NCBI GenBank assembly: GCA_013178185.1 | Contig: JABLXC010000002.1 | Coordinates: 1 to 64,000 of the forward strand | DNA: 64,000 nucleotides | From: Anaerolineae bacterium | Lineage (GTDB): Bacteria; Chloroflexota; Anaerolineae; Anaerolineales; Anaerolineaceae | Direction of reading: 5' to 3' | Part shown: one piece after another, positions 16,666 through 26,222 of the stretch | Position numbering within the stretch: position 1 is the stretch's first letter | Layout: each line of letters opens with the position of its first letter | Notes under the pieces: model-generated | What the model was told of the DNA's origin: nothing | The model's database searches: none | Seen by the model: only the letters and a program-made list of their open reading frames with translations | Translations under genes and position numbers: made by a program

Positions 16666-17709
16666 TCAAATGGCAAGATGAACGGTCGGCAGGTTGAGGA
16701 TTCTTTCTGCCAGCGAGTCTAGGTTGATGGCGTTCACTTCCAGCAAGTTGGCAACCAGCTGCCGGTCAACGCCTTCGATCCCCGAATAAGCCCCTGAGAT
16801 TGCCCCGGCAATTGCCGCCACTGTGTCGGCGTCTCCGCCCAGGTTGACCGCGCCGGTCACGCTCAGGTTGGCATCGCCGCGCGCCGCCACGAAGATACCG
16901 ATGGCGGCCGGCACCGCTTCGATGATGGGCAGGCCGCACCCGATGACGTCGCCCAGCCGGGTGCAGGTCTCGTCAAAATCATCGCCGCCCGCTGCAATCG
17001 TCACGGCCAGTTTGATGCGCTCAACCATTGACGGACTGCGCGTCACCACCGATTCTGTCCTGGCGATCTCGTAAGCTTTTTTCGCGCCAAAAAGCGCCGC
17101 GTCCGCCACCGAAAGGACATCCGCCTTTGGCGTGAGCGCTGCCGCGACCGAGGCCGCCACCGCTCCCGCTCCGGCGAAGGCCAGGTCGGTGTTGTGGGTG
17201 GGCATGCACATCGTGGCCGCGTCGCGCACAGCCGCCTCCAGATCGCCCGGATGCGCCAGCCCGGCGGGGGCGACCTTCATGGCTGCCCCGTTGGAAGCGC
17301 CCATATCCATCGGAAAGGGGGGTTTCCCCGTCTCATAAGGGCTGACGCCGTCTTTTAAGCGCTGGATGGCCCGCCGTGTGCTGGGGCCGGCAAGTTGCTG
17401 GAACAAGACCTCATCCTCTGCCCATTTCAACAGCCACTTTGCGACCGTTTCTACCTTCAGCGCCCCGCCGTCCTCGATAATCGCTTCCAGCATATTCAGC
17501 ATCTGGGTGGTGTCGTCGGTCAACTGGCCGGCCTTTCTTCCCCTCGCAAAGGCGGCTTCGGGTGGAGGATAAAAGCGGGTAACTTTCCCACCAAAATGCT
17601 GCAAGATTTTCTCTGGGGTCAGGCTTTCTGTGGCGCTGCCCATGGCGTCGCCAATCAGGGCGTTTGCCAGGCTACCTGTGATGCGCTGGCGCAGTTCGTC
17701 CCGGTTCAT
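16666..17709 (-). CDS. ADP-ribosylglycohydrolase family protein (YegU-like)
   Basis: A 347-residue all-helical member of the ADP-ribosylhydrolase family. The two magnesium-binding motifs are visible: LIGDAMGSATE near the N-terminus with QLTDDTTQM, and VNLGGDADTVAAIAGAISGAYSG near the C-terminus. These enzymes remove ADP-ribose from proteins, DNA or small molecules, and some members cleave other N-glycosides. The start overlaps the stop of the preceding SRPBCC gene by ATGA, so translation is coupled. It probably supplies a ribosyl product to the PfkB kinase encoded next, as in yegUV-like pairs; the natural substrate is unknown. Confidence 0.88.
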   Translation of the reverse strand: MNRDELRQRITGSLANALIGDAMGSATESLTPEKILQHFGGKVTRFYPPPEAAFARGRKAGQLTDDTTQMLNMLEAIIEDGGALKVETVAKWLLKWAEDEVLFQQLAGPSTRRAIQRLKDGVSPYETGKPPFPMDMGASNGAAMKVAPAGLAHPGDLEAAVRDAATMCMPTHNTDLAFAGAGAVAASVAAALTPKADVLSVADAALFGAKKAYEIARTESVVTRSPSMVERIKLAVTIAAGGDDFDETCTRLGDVIGCGLPIIEAVPAAIGIFVAARGDANLSVTGAVNLGGDADTVAAIAGAISGAYSGIEGVDRQLVANLLEVNAINLDSLAERILNLPTVHLAI

Positions 17710-18404
17710 TTCTTTTCCTCGTTGAGCGCGGCCTCGTTCCTTCGTTTGAGCGTCAGGAGCATTTTGCGCCCCATGACGAAAGAGATCGGTTCGACCACGC
17801 TGCCGAAAATCAGGTTATTGAAAAACGTTGGGTTCCAGTCGTTGCGCATTCGAAAGATCAAACGGGTATCCTTCTCCCCAACTGGTTCCAGGTAAAAGGT
17901 CTGGTCGCCACTGAAGTACGCTTCCAGCGTCGGGTCGCCCGGTTCAGCGGCCTGGCCGGTCTTGGTGTTCATCGTCCCCGCCAGCGAAAGGGCGCGGTTG
18001 GCCTGCAGTGCAGCGACCGGGAAGCCAAAACTACCATCCGGTGTGGCTTTGACCTGATCGCCCACGTTCAGATGCTGGTATTCCGGTAGAATTCGGTTGG
18101 CGCTGGGGATACCGCCGTTATCGAGTAAATCGTAGCTGTACCAGCCGCCCCGCTGGCAGCCGAGCTGCAAAAACCAGGGCCAGACCTTTTCCGGCGGCGC
18201 CTGGATCGTGATGGCCATCGTCAGTTCTGAACGGGGGTGGGGGACAAATTCATCGCCGGGCAATCGGCGGCCGGTTTCCTCCGCTGTGGCGCCCCAACGG
18301 CTGTACCATTTTCGAAGCAGCGAAGAGAAGAGGATCGTAAAAGCGATGAGACCGGCGCCTGCCAGTCCATCCAGGATGAGGGTAGGGCTGAATTTTTTTT
18401 GCAT
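17706..18404 (-). CDS. SRPBCC-fold membrane-anchored protein
   Basis: A 232-residue protein with one N-terminal membrane helix (about residues 10-28) and an SRPBCC-like ligand-cavity domain. The domain start is MAITIQAPPEKVWPWFLQLG, followed by GGWYSYDLLDN, TFYLEPVGEKDTRLIFRMR and a C-terminal helix EPISFVMGRKMLLTLKRRNE, the usual order of START/polyketide-cyclase-like folds. Such domains bind lipids or other hydrophobic ligands. It sits between the large FtsX-type permease and the ADP-ribosylglycohydrolase and is coupled to the latter by a four-base overlap. The real ligand is unknown. Confidence 0.7.
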   Translation of the reverse strand: MQKKFSPTLILDGLAGAGLIAFTILFSSLLRKWYSRWGATAEETGRRLPGDEFVPHPRSELTMAITIQAPPEKVWPWFLQLGCQRGGWYSYDLLDNGGIPSANRILPEYQHLNVGDQVKATPDGSFGFPVAALQANRALSLAGTMNTKTGQAAEPGDPTLEAYFSGDQTFYLEPVGEKDTRLIFRMRNDWNPTFFNNLIFGSVVEPISFVMGRKMLLTLKRRNEAALNEEKK

Positions 18405-18453
18405 GGGTTGATTTTATCACCGCCGCGCAAATGGCAAAAGCCAATCCAGTGCC

Positions 18454-20865
18454 TCACTCGTATGCCAGCACCTCGCGGATCGTCAGGCGGGCGGCGTTGC
18501 GCGCCGGAAGGATGCTGGCAACCGCAGAGAGCAGCAGCGCCGCAGCCAGCCAGATAACCGAACCGATTGGAGTAAAACTGGAACGCCACGAAGCGTCGAA
18601 CAGCGCCATGAAGACCGCATCGGACATCAGCTTGCTGATGGGGAAGGACAACAAGAACGCCAGTGCCCAACTGATGATGCCGATCAGCAGCCCTTCGACG
18701 ATCACGATCTGGATCACTTTTCCATCAGAGGCGCCGATCGCCCGCAGCACGCCGATCTCGCGGGTGCGTTCCATCACGTTTAGACTCATGGTGCCCATCA
18801 GCCCGATCGAACCCACCAGCGCCGTGAGCAGGGCCATGATGAGCAAGAAGGTGGTTAAAACATCCAGGCCGGTGGTGGTGTTTTCATTCAGCGTGAGCCC
18901 AGCAGCCGCTTCTTTGACGTTGTAGCCCTGGCTCTTCAGATAGCTTTCGATCTTACGCCCTAATTCCTTCTGTCCTTGCAGCGTGAGGCCGGGCTGGCTG
19001 GCGACCACGCGGAAGGTGTTGGTGCGATTGGCGTATCCCACCGTCCGATTCAGGTTTTCGAAGCTGGTATACGCCACGTAGCCACCGCTCTTGCCAACCA
19101 GTTGAAAGCGCCCCACCACCGTCCAGCGCGTCTCCTGGCCGTTGATGCGCAGCCGCAGCGTGTCGCCGGGTCCAATCCCAGGCAGGATATCGCTGAAGCG
19201 TTCGCTGATCGCAATGGCATTGTGGTCTCCAGCGCTGACCCAGCGCCCCTCCAGCAGGATGGGCTGCACCAGGGGGCTGTCTGCGGGCGGCGCCAGGATG
19301 GTGGTGCTATCGGCAACCAGGTTATCGCTGCGCAGTATCTCAGCGCGCGCCGAGGCCCATCCTTCTACCATTTTGACCTCCGGCAGCGCCTCCAGGCTTT
19401 TCTGAATTTCTCGCACGTGGTAGGGGCGTTCCAGCGTCAGGTTGATGTCTGCCAAAAAGTATTTCCCCACCCGGGTGACATAATCGTCTATGGAGGTTCG
19501 GACGTTGAATGTGGCGATGAAGATTGCCCCACCGAGCGAGAGGGTGATCAACGTTAGCGCCAGGCGTCCCTTGCTCCGAAAAGTGTTCCGCAGCGATACC
19601 AACAGCGGGCGGGGCGCCCGGCGCAGATGCAGTAAACGCTGCTCTAACCGGCTGGGACGGCTTGTTTTACCTGTCTGCCGGATCCCGCTGGTGGCCTCTT
19701 GAACGCTGATCCGCACCCCATTCAAGATGGGGAGAAACCCGGCGGCCTGGGGGACGATCAGGGCCAGCCCCAGCATGAGGAAAGCAGCCGCCGGCACAGG
19801 GCGGAATTCCTGCAGTTCCATATTGATCTGCCCTGCCAGGAATTTCAACAAACCGCGGGAAGCCCAATTTGCCAGCGGCAGCGCGAGCGCAAACGCCAGC
19901 ACGCCAAAGATAAAAATCAGCGATAGATAAATCGCGATGATTTGCTGGCTGCGGCCCCCGATAGTTTTCATGATCCCAATCTGCCCCACCTGTTGGACGA
20001 GCAAAGCCTGAAAGGTGTTCGTGATCAGAAAACCGGAGAGGACAACCACCAGCGCGCCCAGAACGATCAAAACGTTGGAGATCGCAAGCGTATAACTGCT
20101 GTTGGGATGGTTATCCGAGGCGCGCACGCTCTGGCTGAGGACGACCCCGCCGTTCTTCTCGATGGTCTTGCGCACCCGGTCAGCCACCAGCCGGATATGT
20201 TCCTCATCTTCTGCGTGGTCGGCGACTGCTACGTAAAGCTGGTTATACGCTTCGGGTTGCCCCAGCCAGCCGAGCGAGTCGGCGCTGATATATCCCTGAG
20301 CGGGCGCCATGAAGAACCCCCCGCCGGATCCAGAAGCGCCGATGGACTGATCCTGGATCACGCCGGATACCTGCATCGTGCGAATACTGCCGTCGGGCAA
20401 TTCCAGTTCTAGCCAATCTCCTACGTTGCAGCCCAGTTCATCCAGTTTGTAGCGATCAATGGCAATCTGGCGTTTGTGTGGCGGCCAGTTTCCCTCTTCC
20501 AGTTTGGGACGGTTGATCTTCTTATTCTTTATGTCAGGGAAGGCATTGAGGGTGATCGTTACCCACTCGCCGCTCCTGGCTTTTGCACGCAGGTTGAAAA
20601 CACGGGCGGCTTCGGCGTTTTGAACCCCGGCAACCCCCCGCACTTTTTCCAGCGTCGTCGTGCGGAGAGAAAGGACGCTCATTTCCATGTTTGCCGGATG
20701 TATGGCAGCATACCCGCTGCGCATATCCCGTTGCAGGATGGTGTGCAGCGTAAGGATGATCCCGATGGCAAACAACCCTACCGCAATCGAGGCGATGACC
20801 AGGCTGGAGCGCACCCGGTTGCCCCACAAATCGGCCAGGACTTTGTACCACCGCGGGCGGATCAT
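18454..20865 (-). CDS. Large ABC transporter permease with two FtsX domains
   Basis: An 803-residue permease: N-terminal helix (about 18-40) followed by a MacB_PCD-like extracytoplasmic domain, three helices of a first FtsX unit (about 265-390), a fourth region around [19 protein letters not shown] (about 430-450), a second extracytoplasmic domain and a C-terminal FtsX unit with [18 protein letters not shown] and three helices. This duplicated architecture is that of LolCE/MacB-unrelated exporters of the DUF214/FtsX group that move lipids, lipoproteins or peptides, or resist antimicrobials. The start overlaps the ATPase stop by ATGA. Transport is probably by mechanotransmission with the two ATPases encoded upstream. 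Confidence 0.88.
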   Translation of the reverse strand: MIRPRWYKVLADLWGNRVRSSLVIASIAVGLFAIGIILTLHTILQRDMRSGYAAIHPANMEMSVLSLRTTTLEKVRGVAGVQNAEAARVFNLRAKARSGEWVTITLNAFPDIKNKKINRPKLEEGNWPPHKRQIAIDRYKLDELGCNVGDWLELELPDGSIRTMQVSGVIQDQSIGASGSGGGFFMAPAQGYISADSLGWLGQPEAYNQLYVAVADHAEDEEHIRLVADRVRKTIEKNGGVVLSQSVRASDNHPNSSYTLAISNVLIVLGALVVVLSGFLITNTFQALLVQQVGQIGIMKTIGGRSQQIIAIYLSLIFIFGVLAFALALPLANWASRGLLKFLAGQINMELQEFRPVPAAAFLMLGLALIVPQAAGFLPILNGVRISVQEATSGIRQTGKTSRPSRLEQRLLHLRRAPRPLLVSLRNTFRSKGRLALTLITLSLGGAIFIATFNVRTSIDDYVTRVGKYFLADINLTLERPYHVREIQKSLEALPEVKMVEGWASARAEILRSDNLVADSTTILAPPADSPLVQPILLEGRWVSAGDHNAIAISERFSDILPGIGPGDTLRLRINGQETRWTVVGRFQLVGKSGGYVAYTSFENLNRTVGYANRTNTFRVVASQPGLTLQGQKELGRKIESYLKSQGYNVKEAAAGLTLNENTTTGLDVLTTFLLIMALLTALVGSIGLMGTMSLNVMERTREIGVLRAIGASDGKVIQIVIVEGLLIGIISWALAFLLSFPISKLMSDAVFMALFDASWRSSFTPIGSVIWLAAALLLSAVASILPARNAARLTIREVLAYE

Positions 20866-21977
20866 ACCAGCCTCCGGCTGCCTCGGCGGCGGTGGGCCGC
20901 CGGTTGAAAGTCTACCAGGTTCGCTGCTTTTTCTTGCAGCGCAAGTCGGGCCGAGGGGTTGGCTTTTAGCCAGGACTCCAACGCTCCAGCCTGGATGATC
21001 AGCGCTTCCGCAGATTCGGCAACCTCCGGCGACACAACGAGCTGGAAGGTCGTTTCGCCGGGCGGCGCTTCATGGAATATGTACTGTCCTGGCGTGAGCC
21101 TGATCTTCTTTTCCTTCCCTGTTGGACTGCTGGTCAGCAGTTCGATCTCTCCTTCCAAGGCGATCAGTAAACCGGCTGCCATGGAATGGTCACCCGCAAG
21201 ATTCTCACCGGGAGAAATCCGCCGCCGATCTGCAAGATGCGTTAACTGGAGAAGCTGTGGATGCGTCAGGGTGGGGAAAGCGGCTGCCAGATGTTCGTTG
21301 ACGAGTTCGCCATCCGAAAGGATGACCTTGCGATCAGCGCGGTTTGCCAGCGTCATATCGTGGGTGACAAAGAGGATGGTTTTGCCCTGGCGCGCCAGTT
21401 CTTGGAAGATCGAGAAAATGACATCTGCTGTGGCGGTATCCAGGTTTCCGGTTGGTTCGTCAGCGACCAGGATGGGCGGATCGTTCGCCAGCGCCCGCGC
21501 AATAGCGGCGATTTGCTGCTGGCCGCCCGACAGAGCCCCCGGCAGTTTATTCGCTACTTCGGCTGCGCCCACTTGTTCCAACAATGTCATCGCCCTTTCT
21601 TCGCGCTTCTCAAATGGCAAAAGCTTTGCCAGATCCATGGGCAGCAAAACGTTTTCCAATACAGTCAGCATCGGTAGCAGTTGAAAGAATTGAAAGATCA
21701 CCCCCATGTTTCGCCCGCGCCAGACTGCCAGCTCACCCTCACGCATGGAGTGCAGGTTGACATCGCCTGCCCGCACGCTGCCCTCGGTGGGATGATCAAT
21801 CCCGGTGATCATGTTAACGAGTGTAGATTTACCGCTGCCGGATTTTCCGACAATCCCCACAAATTCCCCGGCGTTAAAGTCGAGATTGATCCCCTTCAAC
21901 ACGGTAACGCTGCCTGCTGGGGTCTTGAAAACCTTGACCAGGCCGCGCACTTCGATCAGAGCGGATTGGCCGGTCAT
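20862..21977 (-). CDS. ABC transporter ATPase fused to a cyclic-nucleotide-binding-like C-terminal domain
   Basis: Residues 1-225 are a MacB/LolD-type ATPase: Walker [10 protein letters not shown], signature [15 protein letters not shown] and Walker [13 protein letters not shown]. The signature carries I-A where the neighbour has R-V. After about residue 225 comes a 145-residue extension ([61 protein letters not shown]) that reads like the beta-roll of a cyclic-nucleotide-binding or cupin-like sensor domain. I assign the sensor by pattern only. Such a domain could tie transport to a ligand. The stop codon of the first ATPase and the start here overlap by ATGA, as do this stop and the permease start. 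Confidence 0.82.
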   Translation of the reverse strand: MTGQSALIEVRGLVKVFKTPAGSVTVLKGINLDFNAGEFVGIVGKSGSGKSTLVNMITGIDHPTEGSVRAGDVNLHSMREGELAVWRGRNMGVIFQFFQLLPMLTVLENVLLPMDLAKLLPFEKREERAMTLLEQVGAAEVANKLPGALSGGQQQIAAIARALANDPPILVADEPTGNLDTATADVIFSIFQELARQGKTILFVTHDMTLANRADRKVILSDGELVNEHLAAAFPTLTHPQLLQLTHLADRRRISPGENLAGDHSMAAGLLIALEGEIELLTSSPTGKEKKIRLTPGQYIFHEAPPGETTFQLVVSPEVAESAEALIIQAGALESWLKANPSARLALQEKAANLVDFQPAAHRRRGSRRLV

Positions 21978-22726
21978 GGTTCTCCTTCTCCCCTGGGGCG
22001 GCTGTCGCCGGTGATCTGGCCGTCGGCGATATGTATCACCCGCGAGGCGCGGCAGGCCAGGCTCTCATCGTGTGTGACCATCACCAACGTCTTACCGGCT
22101 TCCACCAGCCTGATGAAAATCTGAAAGATCGTCTCAGCGGTCACCGAGTCCAGTCTGCCGGTTGGTTCGTCGGCGATCAGGATGGGCGGATCGTTTGCCA
22201 GAGCGCGGGCGATGGCCACGCGCTGCTGTTGCCCGCCAGAAATGGCGGAAGGCAGTTTGTAAGCGTGGTCTTCCAGCTCGACCGCTCGCAGCAGCTCCAG
22301 CGCCCGTTCTGCGCTGATCCTGCGCTGCCACAATCCGCAAAAATCCATCGGCAGCATGATGTTGTTCAGCAGTGAGAGGGTCGGCATCAGTTGAAAGTTT
22401 TGATAAATCACCCCCACGGTGCGCCCGCGCCACAGCGCCAGTTGATTCTCGTTCATTTTGTGGATGGCAACCCCGTTCACCAGGATCTCGCCGGAGGTGG
22501 GGTGATCTATGCCGGTGATCATATTCACCAGTGTGGTCTTCCCTGCGCCCGATTTGCCGACGATCCCGACCAGTTCGCCGGGATAAATATCCAGGCTAAT
22601 TCCTTTAAGCGCTGTAAACTCGCCGCCCGCGCTGCGGTATCGCTTAACGACCTGGCGCAGTTGGATCAAAGCTTTTGGTTCGCTTTCAGATTCGCATGGC
22701 GGAGGTTGAGGATCGAGATGGTGCAT
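21974..22726 (-). CDS. ABC transporter ATPase (LolD/MacB type)
   Basis: A 250-residue ATPase with Walker [10 protein letters not shown], a Q-loop at [15 protein letters not shown], signature [15 protein letters not shown] and Walker [13 protein letters not shown]. It is first in the TetR-controlled operon, followed by the sensor-fused ATPase and the FtsX permease, so the two ATPases may form a heterodimer on one large permease. The leader from the promoter is about 64 bases. All motifs are intact. Length is typical of exporter-linked ATPases. Confidence 0.9.
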   Translation of the reverse strand: MHHLDPQPPPCESESEPKALIQLRQVVKRYRSAGGEFTALKGISLDIYPGELVGIVGKSGAGKTTLVNMITGIDHPTSGEILVNGVAIHKMNENQLALWRGRTVGVIYQNFQLMPTLSLLNNIMLPMDFCGLWQRRISAERALELLRAVELEDHAYKLPSAISGGQQQRVAIARALANDPPILIADEPTGRLDSVTAETIFQIFIRLVEAGKTLVMVTHDESLACRASRVIHIADGQITGDSRPRGEGEP

Positions 22727-22749
22727 TGTGATTACGTCGAAATAAATAT

Positions 22750-22777
22750 TTACAAATAAAACACAAGATGTATAATA
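22750..22777 (+). promoter_or_regulatory. Promoter of the tetR gene
   Basis: TTTACA at 22750-22755 and TATAAT at 22772-22777, 16 bases apart. The -10 box is the left end of the 31-bp palindrome. Confidence 0.6.
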
Positions 22778-22802
22778 ATAAACAGATTGTTTATTATTAT
22801 AA
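22772..22802. promoter_or_regulatory. 31-bp palindromic operator between tetR and the ABC operon
   Basis: Two perfect 14-bp arms (TATAATAATAAACA and its complement) flank GAT. Each arm end is a perfect TATAAT -10 box, one on each strand, so a bound dimer would shut both divergent promoters. The adjacent TetR-family gene is the obvious ligand-sensing repressor. Confidence 0.75.
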
Positions 22803-22824
22803 CCCAGGCGAAATGCCTGTCAAT
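22797..22824 (-). promoter_or_regulatory. Consensus promoter of the ABC/SRPBCC/ADP-ribosylglycohydrolase operon
   Basis: On the - strand TTGACA (22819-22824) and TATAAT (22797-22802) are both perfect, 16 bases apart. The transcript would start near 22790. Confidence 0.7.
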
Positions 22825-22918
22825 CTTGAATTAGTGCGGAAAGTTCATTGCTGGAGGGGCTGTCTCGCGAAAGCGGCTGTCCAACCCAAGAGCAGAACTA
22901 TGCGTGTAGGAGCGTTGG

Positions 22919-23551
22919 TTGGCTGAGAAAAATCTGGACCGCCGTCAAAGACGCAGTCGTCGTTTGCTGAGAGATGCGCTGTTTGCCCTGATTCTGGAGA
23001 AAGGATACGACGCGGTAACGGTCGAAGAAATTACCCGCCGGGCAGATCTCGGACGCGCCACCTTTTACCTGCACTACCGGGACAAAGAAGACTTGCTGCT
23101 GCAGTGCCTGGAAGAGACGGCGGACGGCCTCGCAGAACAGATCGGCCTCCTTCAACCCGCGCGGCCGCAAGAAGAAGACGGCCATCTGCAGGCCGATTTC
23201 TCCGGGAAAAGCCCCGTGCTGCTGGTGTTCCAACATGCCGCCCAAAATGCCTCCATCTACCGGGTGATCCTCCGCGGCGAAGGCGCTTACAAAGTTTCCC
23301 GCCGTATCCGCGAAATCGCCAGCCGCTACGCCGCCGAATTTTTTTCCGCGCGCCTTGGCTATGGAGATGGGGAGCCTCGCTCAACCATCCCCATCGAGGT
23401 GGTTGCAAACTATTTTGCAGGAAGTCTGTTGGGGATGCTGACCTGGTGGCTGGAAAGCGGCATGCCCTATTCCCCGGAGCAGATGAGCGAGACCTTCAGA
23501 CAGTTGTTGTTTCAGGGGCTACGCCAGGTGATACGGCCAGAGGGGGAATAA
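22919..23551 (+). CDS. TetR family repressor
   Basis: A 210-residue protein with a TetR DNA-binding domain at residues 7-55: RRSRRLLRDALFALILEKGY, EEITRRADLGRATFYLHYRDK, the usual helix-turn-helix signature. The C-terminal ligand domain ends with a long helix region and VVANYFAGSLLGMLTWWLESG, common in TetR_C regulators. The start is a TTG, six bases after GTAGGAG; the frame has a stop just upstream so no ATG is available. It is divergent from the seven-gene ABC operon and very likely represses both itself and that operon through the palindrome at 22772-22802. Confidence 0.88.
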   Translation: MAEKNLDRRQRRSRRLLRDALFALILEKGYDAVTVEEITRRADLGRATFYLHYRDKEDLLLQCLEETADGLAEQIGLLQPARPQEEDGHLQADFSGKSPVLLVFQHAAQNASIYRVILRGEGAYKVSRRIREIASRYAAEFFSARLGYGDGEPRSTIPIEVVANYFAGSLLGMLTWWLESGMPYSPEQMSETFRQLLFQGLRQVIRPEGE

Positions 23552-23582
23552 ACCCACGCCGGGGGGCCGGGTAGTAGGAGGT

Positions 23583-25493
23583 TTACTCCAGCGTTGACCG
23601 AATGTAAAAGAAGCTGAAAGCGCGCACAGCCGGGTTGGCGCTCCACTCTCCGCAGGCGCGCACGACCGCCGGAGGGGAAGGGAGCTGCGCTGTGGGGGCG
23701 ACGATCAGAAGGCTGACACCGCTAATCAAGTCAATGGTCGAAACCAGCGTAAATTCGCCCTCGATCCGTTCGAATTCTTCAATGGGTTCGATACTCGGCA
23801 GGTTGTGGATCTGGCGGACAAAACGGCCGCGGTGAAATTCGGGCATCCAGTCAAGCTGCCAGGTGTCCTCGCGAATGACGCGCACCAGCGAGCCCGGCGT
23901 CAGGCGATAGGCGACCGGCGTCTGTCCGTCAGGGCAGGCAACAGGCTGGATTTGCTCTGGCTGGCGCGCAAGGCCGATGGCGGCGGGGGCAAGCAGCGCC
24001 GCGGCAGTTAAGAGGATCATCACCATCAGCGCAGGGCTGTGGTGGGGCTGCGAAGCCGGCGATAAGACCCTGCCTGGCGCGCCGAATCTACGCAGTAGAA
24101 AAAAACTGCCCATCACGGGGAGCAGGATGATCACGGCGATGCCAGCTGCGTACAGCCGCATCCCGAAGGCGTCGCCGGGCGGCACGAACGGCGCCGAAAG
24201 CAGAACCCCGATCGCCGAAAGAGAAACCAGAGTAGCCAGGGCGTCCTTTCTCTCGATCAGCCCGTAGAGCAGACCGATGGCGGCCAGGGCGTAAAGCGTC
24301 AAGCGGACAACCTCGGCCACCAGGTCATTTTCTCCACGCACATACGCGTACAGGTTGTAGTACGACTTGGAGAACAAGAGCGAGTAATTGTAGCGCACTC
24401 CTGCCAGCGCCTTTTCGGGCGTGGCAGCGAATTGTTTGAAGATCACCTGCAGCGAAACGAGTGTCCGTTCCGGGTCTGGCAACGCAGCAACCTCCGGGTG
24501 GTCTTCTCGAAACTGAGTCCACCCCTGCCCGCCGGTGGCGACCCCGTACAACGCGCTGGTGAAGTTGCCAAAAGGCACCACGGGCTCACGCGTCGTTTGC
24601 CGCTGCACCAGCATATTGGAGGTAAAGGCTGCCAGGATCGCTGCCAGGCCCAGCCCTAAAAAACGCCACGAAACGAAGCTGGTGCGACGAAAATAACGCA
24701 TTCCCCAAACCAGCATGAAAGCCAGCGCGAAGAAGGGCCCCGGCCGGGCGTTCAGCGCCAGCGCCGTAGAAAACAGCCCGGCGACCGCGCTCCACGCTTT
24801 ATGCTGGCGTGCGCCCTGCCAAAGCAGCGCCAGCCCCAAACAGCCCAGCGTGAACCCCAGGTTCTCAGAGAGCGTCGTGCCGGAAAAACGCCGGTAATAG
24901 AGAAAAAGCAGCGTCAGCGTTGCTGCTGCGGCCAGGCTGCCATGCGTGTAACGTACCTGTAGGGAAAGCGCGCAAGCCGAAAGACCTGCGATCAAAACCA
25001 GAATCCCTAGCACAGCCTGCAGGTTCTGTCCGCTGGCGCCCAACAGTCCGGCCAGCAGCGCCGGGAAGAGCGGTCGCCAGGCGGAAAACAACTGAAATGA
25101 AAAACCTTCCAGAAGGCGCAGGGCGTCGTGGTAATAATTTGCAGCGTCTGTCCAAGGCAACAGGCCGCTGGCAGCGCCGGGCTCGCTCTGTCCGCTGGCC
25201 CACAGCCCGGTCAGCGAGAGCCCAAAGACCCAGAGCGATAGAAGAAAAGCGCTGATCCTTCCCCAGCGTGTATCTGGCGTGAACGCCAGGGTGAAAGCCG
25301 CAACGAGCAGGGGCGCCAGGAGGGTGAAATTGTAGCGGGTGAAGATGCCCAGCGTGCGCAAAAGCGGCAGGCTGCGGTTGGTGAGCAGAAACACATACAC
25401 CGCCAGCCCCGCCATCAGGAGCAGCGTTTGCAGCAAAGCGCCTGCTGTTGAGCCGGGGAGAAGGCGGCGGCGTGGTTGCGGAATTTTTTTCAT
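23583..25493 (-). CDS. Polytopic membrane protein, GT-C glycosyltransferase-like (PMT family resemblance)
   Basis: A 636-residue protein with about twelve hydrophobic helices and a soluble C-terminal part of about 110 residues after residue 510. The DAANYYHDALRLLEG and FSAWRPLFPALLAGLLG segments in the first loop recall the acidic DxxYY and RP-LYP motifs of PMT/ArnT-type GT-C enzymes, which transfer sugars from polyprenyl phosphate on the outer side of the membrane. Substrate unknown. It lies 15 bases after CbiO on the same strand and may read through from the metal importer operon, though no functional link is obvious. Convergent with tetR. Confidence 0.6.
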   Translation of the reverse strand: MKKIPQPRRRLLPGSTAGALLQTLLLMAGLAVYVFLLTNRSLPLLRTLGIFTRYNFTLLAPLLVAAFTLAFTPDTRWGRISAFLLSLWVFGLSLTGLWASGQSEPGAASGLLPWTDAANYYHDALRLLEGFSFQLFSAWRPLFPALLAGLLGASGQNLQAVLGILVLIAGLSACALSLQVRYTHGSLAAAATLTLLFLYYRRFSGTTLSENLGFTLGCLGLALLWQGARQHKAWSAVAGLFSTALALNARPGPFFALAFMLVWGMRYFRRTSFVSWRFLGLGLAAILAAFTSNMLVQRQTTREPVVPFGNFTSALYGVATGGQGWTQFREDHPEVAALPDPERTLVSLQVIFKQFAATPEKALAGVRYNYSLLFSKSYYNLYAYVRGENDLVAEVVRLTLYALAAIGLLYGLIERKDALATLVSLSAIGVLLSAPFVPPGDAFGMRLYAAGIAVIILLPVMGSFFLLRRFGAPGRVLSPASQPHHSPALMVMILLTAAALLAPAAIGLARQPEQIQPVACPDGQTPVAYRLTPGSLVRVIREDTWQLDWMPEFHRGRFVRQIHNLPSIEPIEEFERIEGEFTLVSTIDLISGVSLLIVAPTAQLPSPPAVVRACGEWSANPAVRAFSFFYIRSTLE

Positions 25494-25508
25494 GGAAGGA
25501 CAGAGTCA

Positions 25509-26222
25509 TTATAGCAGATACTTTTGTAGGGTTTCTTTATCTTTCAGGATATGCTCTGTCTTCCCGTCTGCAGTGATTTTTCCTTCTGACATAACCAGCA
25601 CTCGCGAAGCCACTTCCTCTACCAGCCCGAGGTCGTGCGTTGCAATGAGCATCGTATGGGGGAGTCCCTTCAAGAGGTTGATCAGGCTGCGGCGCGCCCG
25701 GGGATCTAAACCTGCGGACGGCTCGTCCAGTGCCAGAATTTTGGGCTGCATCGAAAGAACGGTAGCGATTGCAACGCGTTTCTTTTCCCCCACGCTGAGG
25801 TGGTAAGGCGCCCTGTCGCCGTAGTCCTGCATCCCGACCATGTTCAGCGCCATCCGGACGCGCGCTTCGATTTCCTCCGGCGGCAGGCCCTGGTAAATGG
25901 GGCCGTAAGCCACGTCTTCAAAAACTGTGGGTGAAAATAGCTGATCGTCGGGGGATTGAAACACCAGCCCGACCAGAGCCCGAACCTGCCCGACCGTATT
26001 GGCGGTTAACCGGATGCCGTCTATCCAGATCGTTCCGTGTCCATTCAGAATACCGTTCAGGTGTAACAGCAGGGTTGACTTCCCGGCGCCATTCAAACCG
26101 ACCAGCGCAGTTTTTTCTCCCGGATGGATATGAAGATCAATCCCTTTCAGAGCAATTCGTTTATTGGGGTATTCGAACCACAAATCCTGGATCTCGATCA
26201 TTTTTTCGTGGGTTATTGCCAT
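25509..26222 (-). CDS. Energy-coupling ABC ATPase of Ni/Co importer (CbiO-like)
   Basis: A 237-residue ATPase with Walker A LNGAGKSTL, Q-loop VFQSPDDQLFSPTV, signature LSVGEKKRVAIA and Walker B ILALDEPSAGLDP, the typical set of ECF ATPases. SPDDQLF is the Q-helix motif that contacts the T-component coupling helices. A longer frame to 26288 is open, but the ATG at 26222 overlaps the end of CbiQ by ten bases and fits an operon better; the ribosome site is weak, suggesting coupling. It powers import through CbiM and CbiQ encoded just upstream. Confidence 0.88.
   Translation of the reverse strand: MAITHEKMIEIQDLWFEYPNKRIALKGIDLHIHPGEKTALVGLNGAGKSTLLLHLNGILNGHGTIWIDGIRLTANTVGQVRALVGLVFQSPDDQLFSPTVFEDVAYGPIYQGLPPEEIEARVRMALNMVGMQDYGDRAPYHLSVGEKKRVAIATVLSMQPKILALDEPSAGLDPRARRSLINLLKGLPHTMLIATHDLGLVEEVASRVLVMSEGKITADGKTEHILKDKETLQKYLL

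Noticed and set aside
22772-22802. Palindrome between tetR and the ABC operon read as a terminator
   Set aside because: It is AT-only with -10 boxes on both strands and lies between divergent starts, so an operator fits better.
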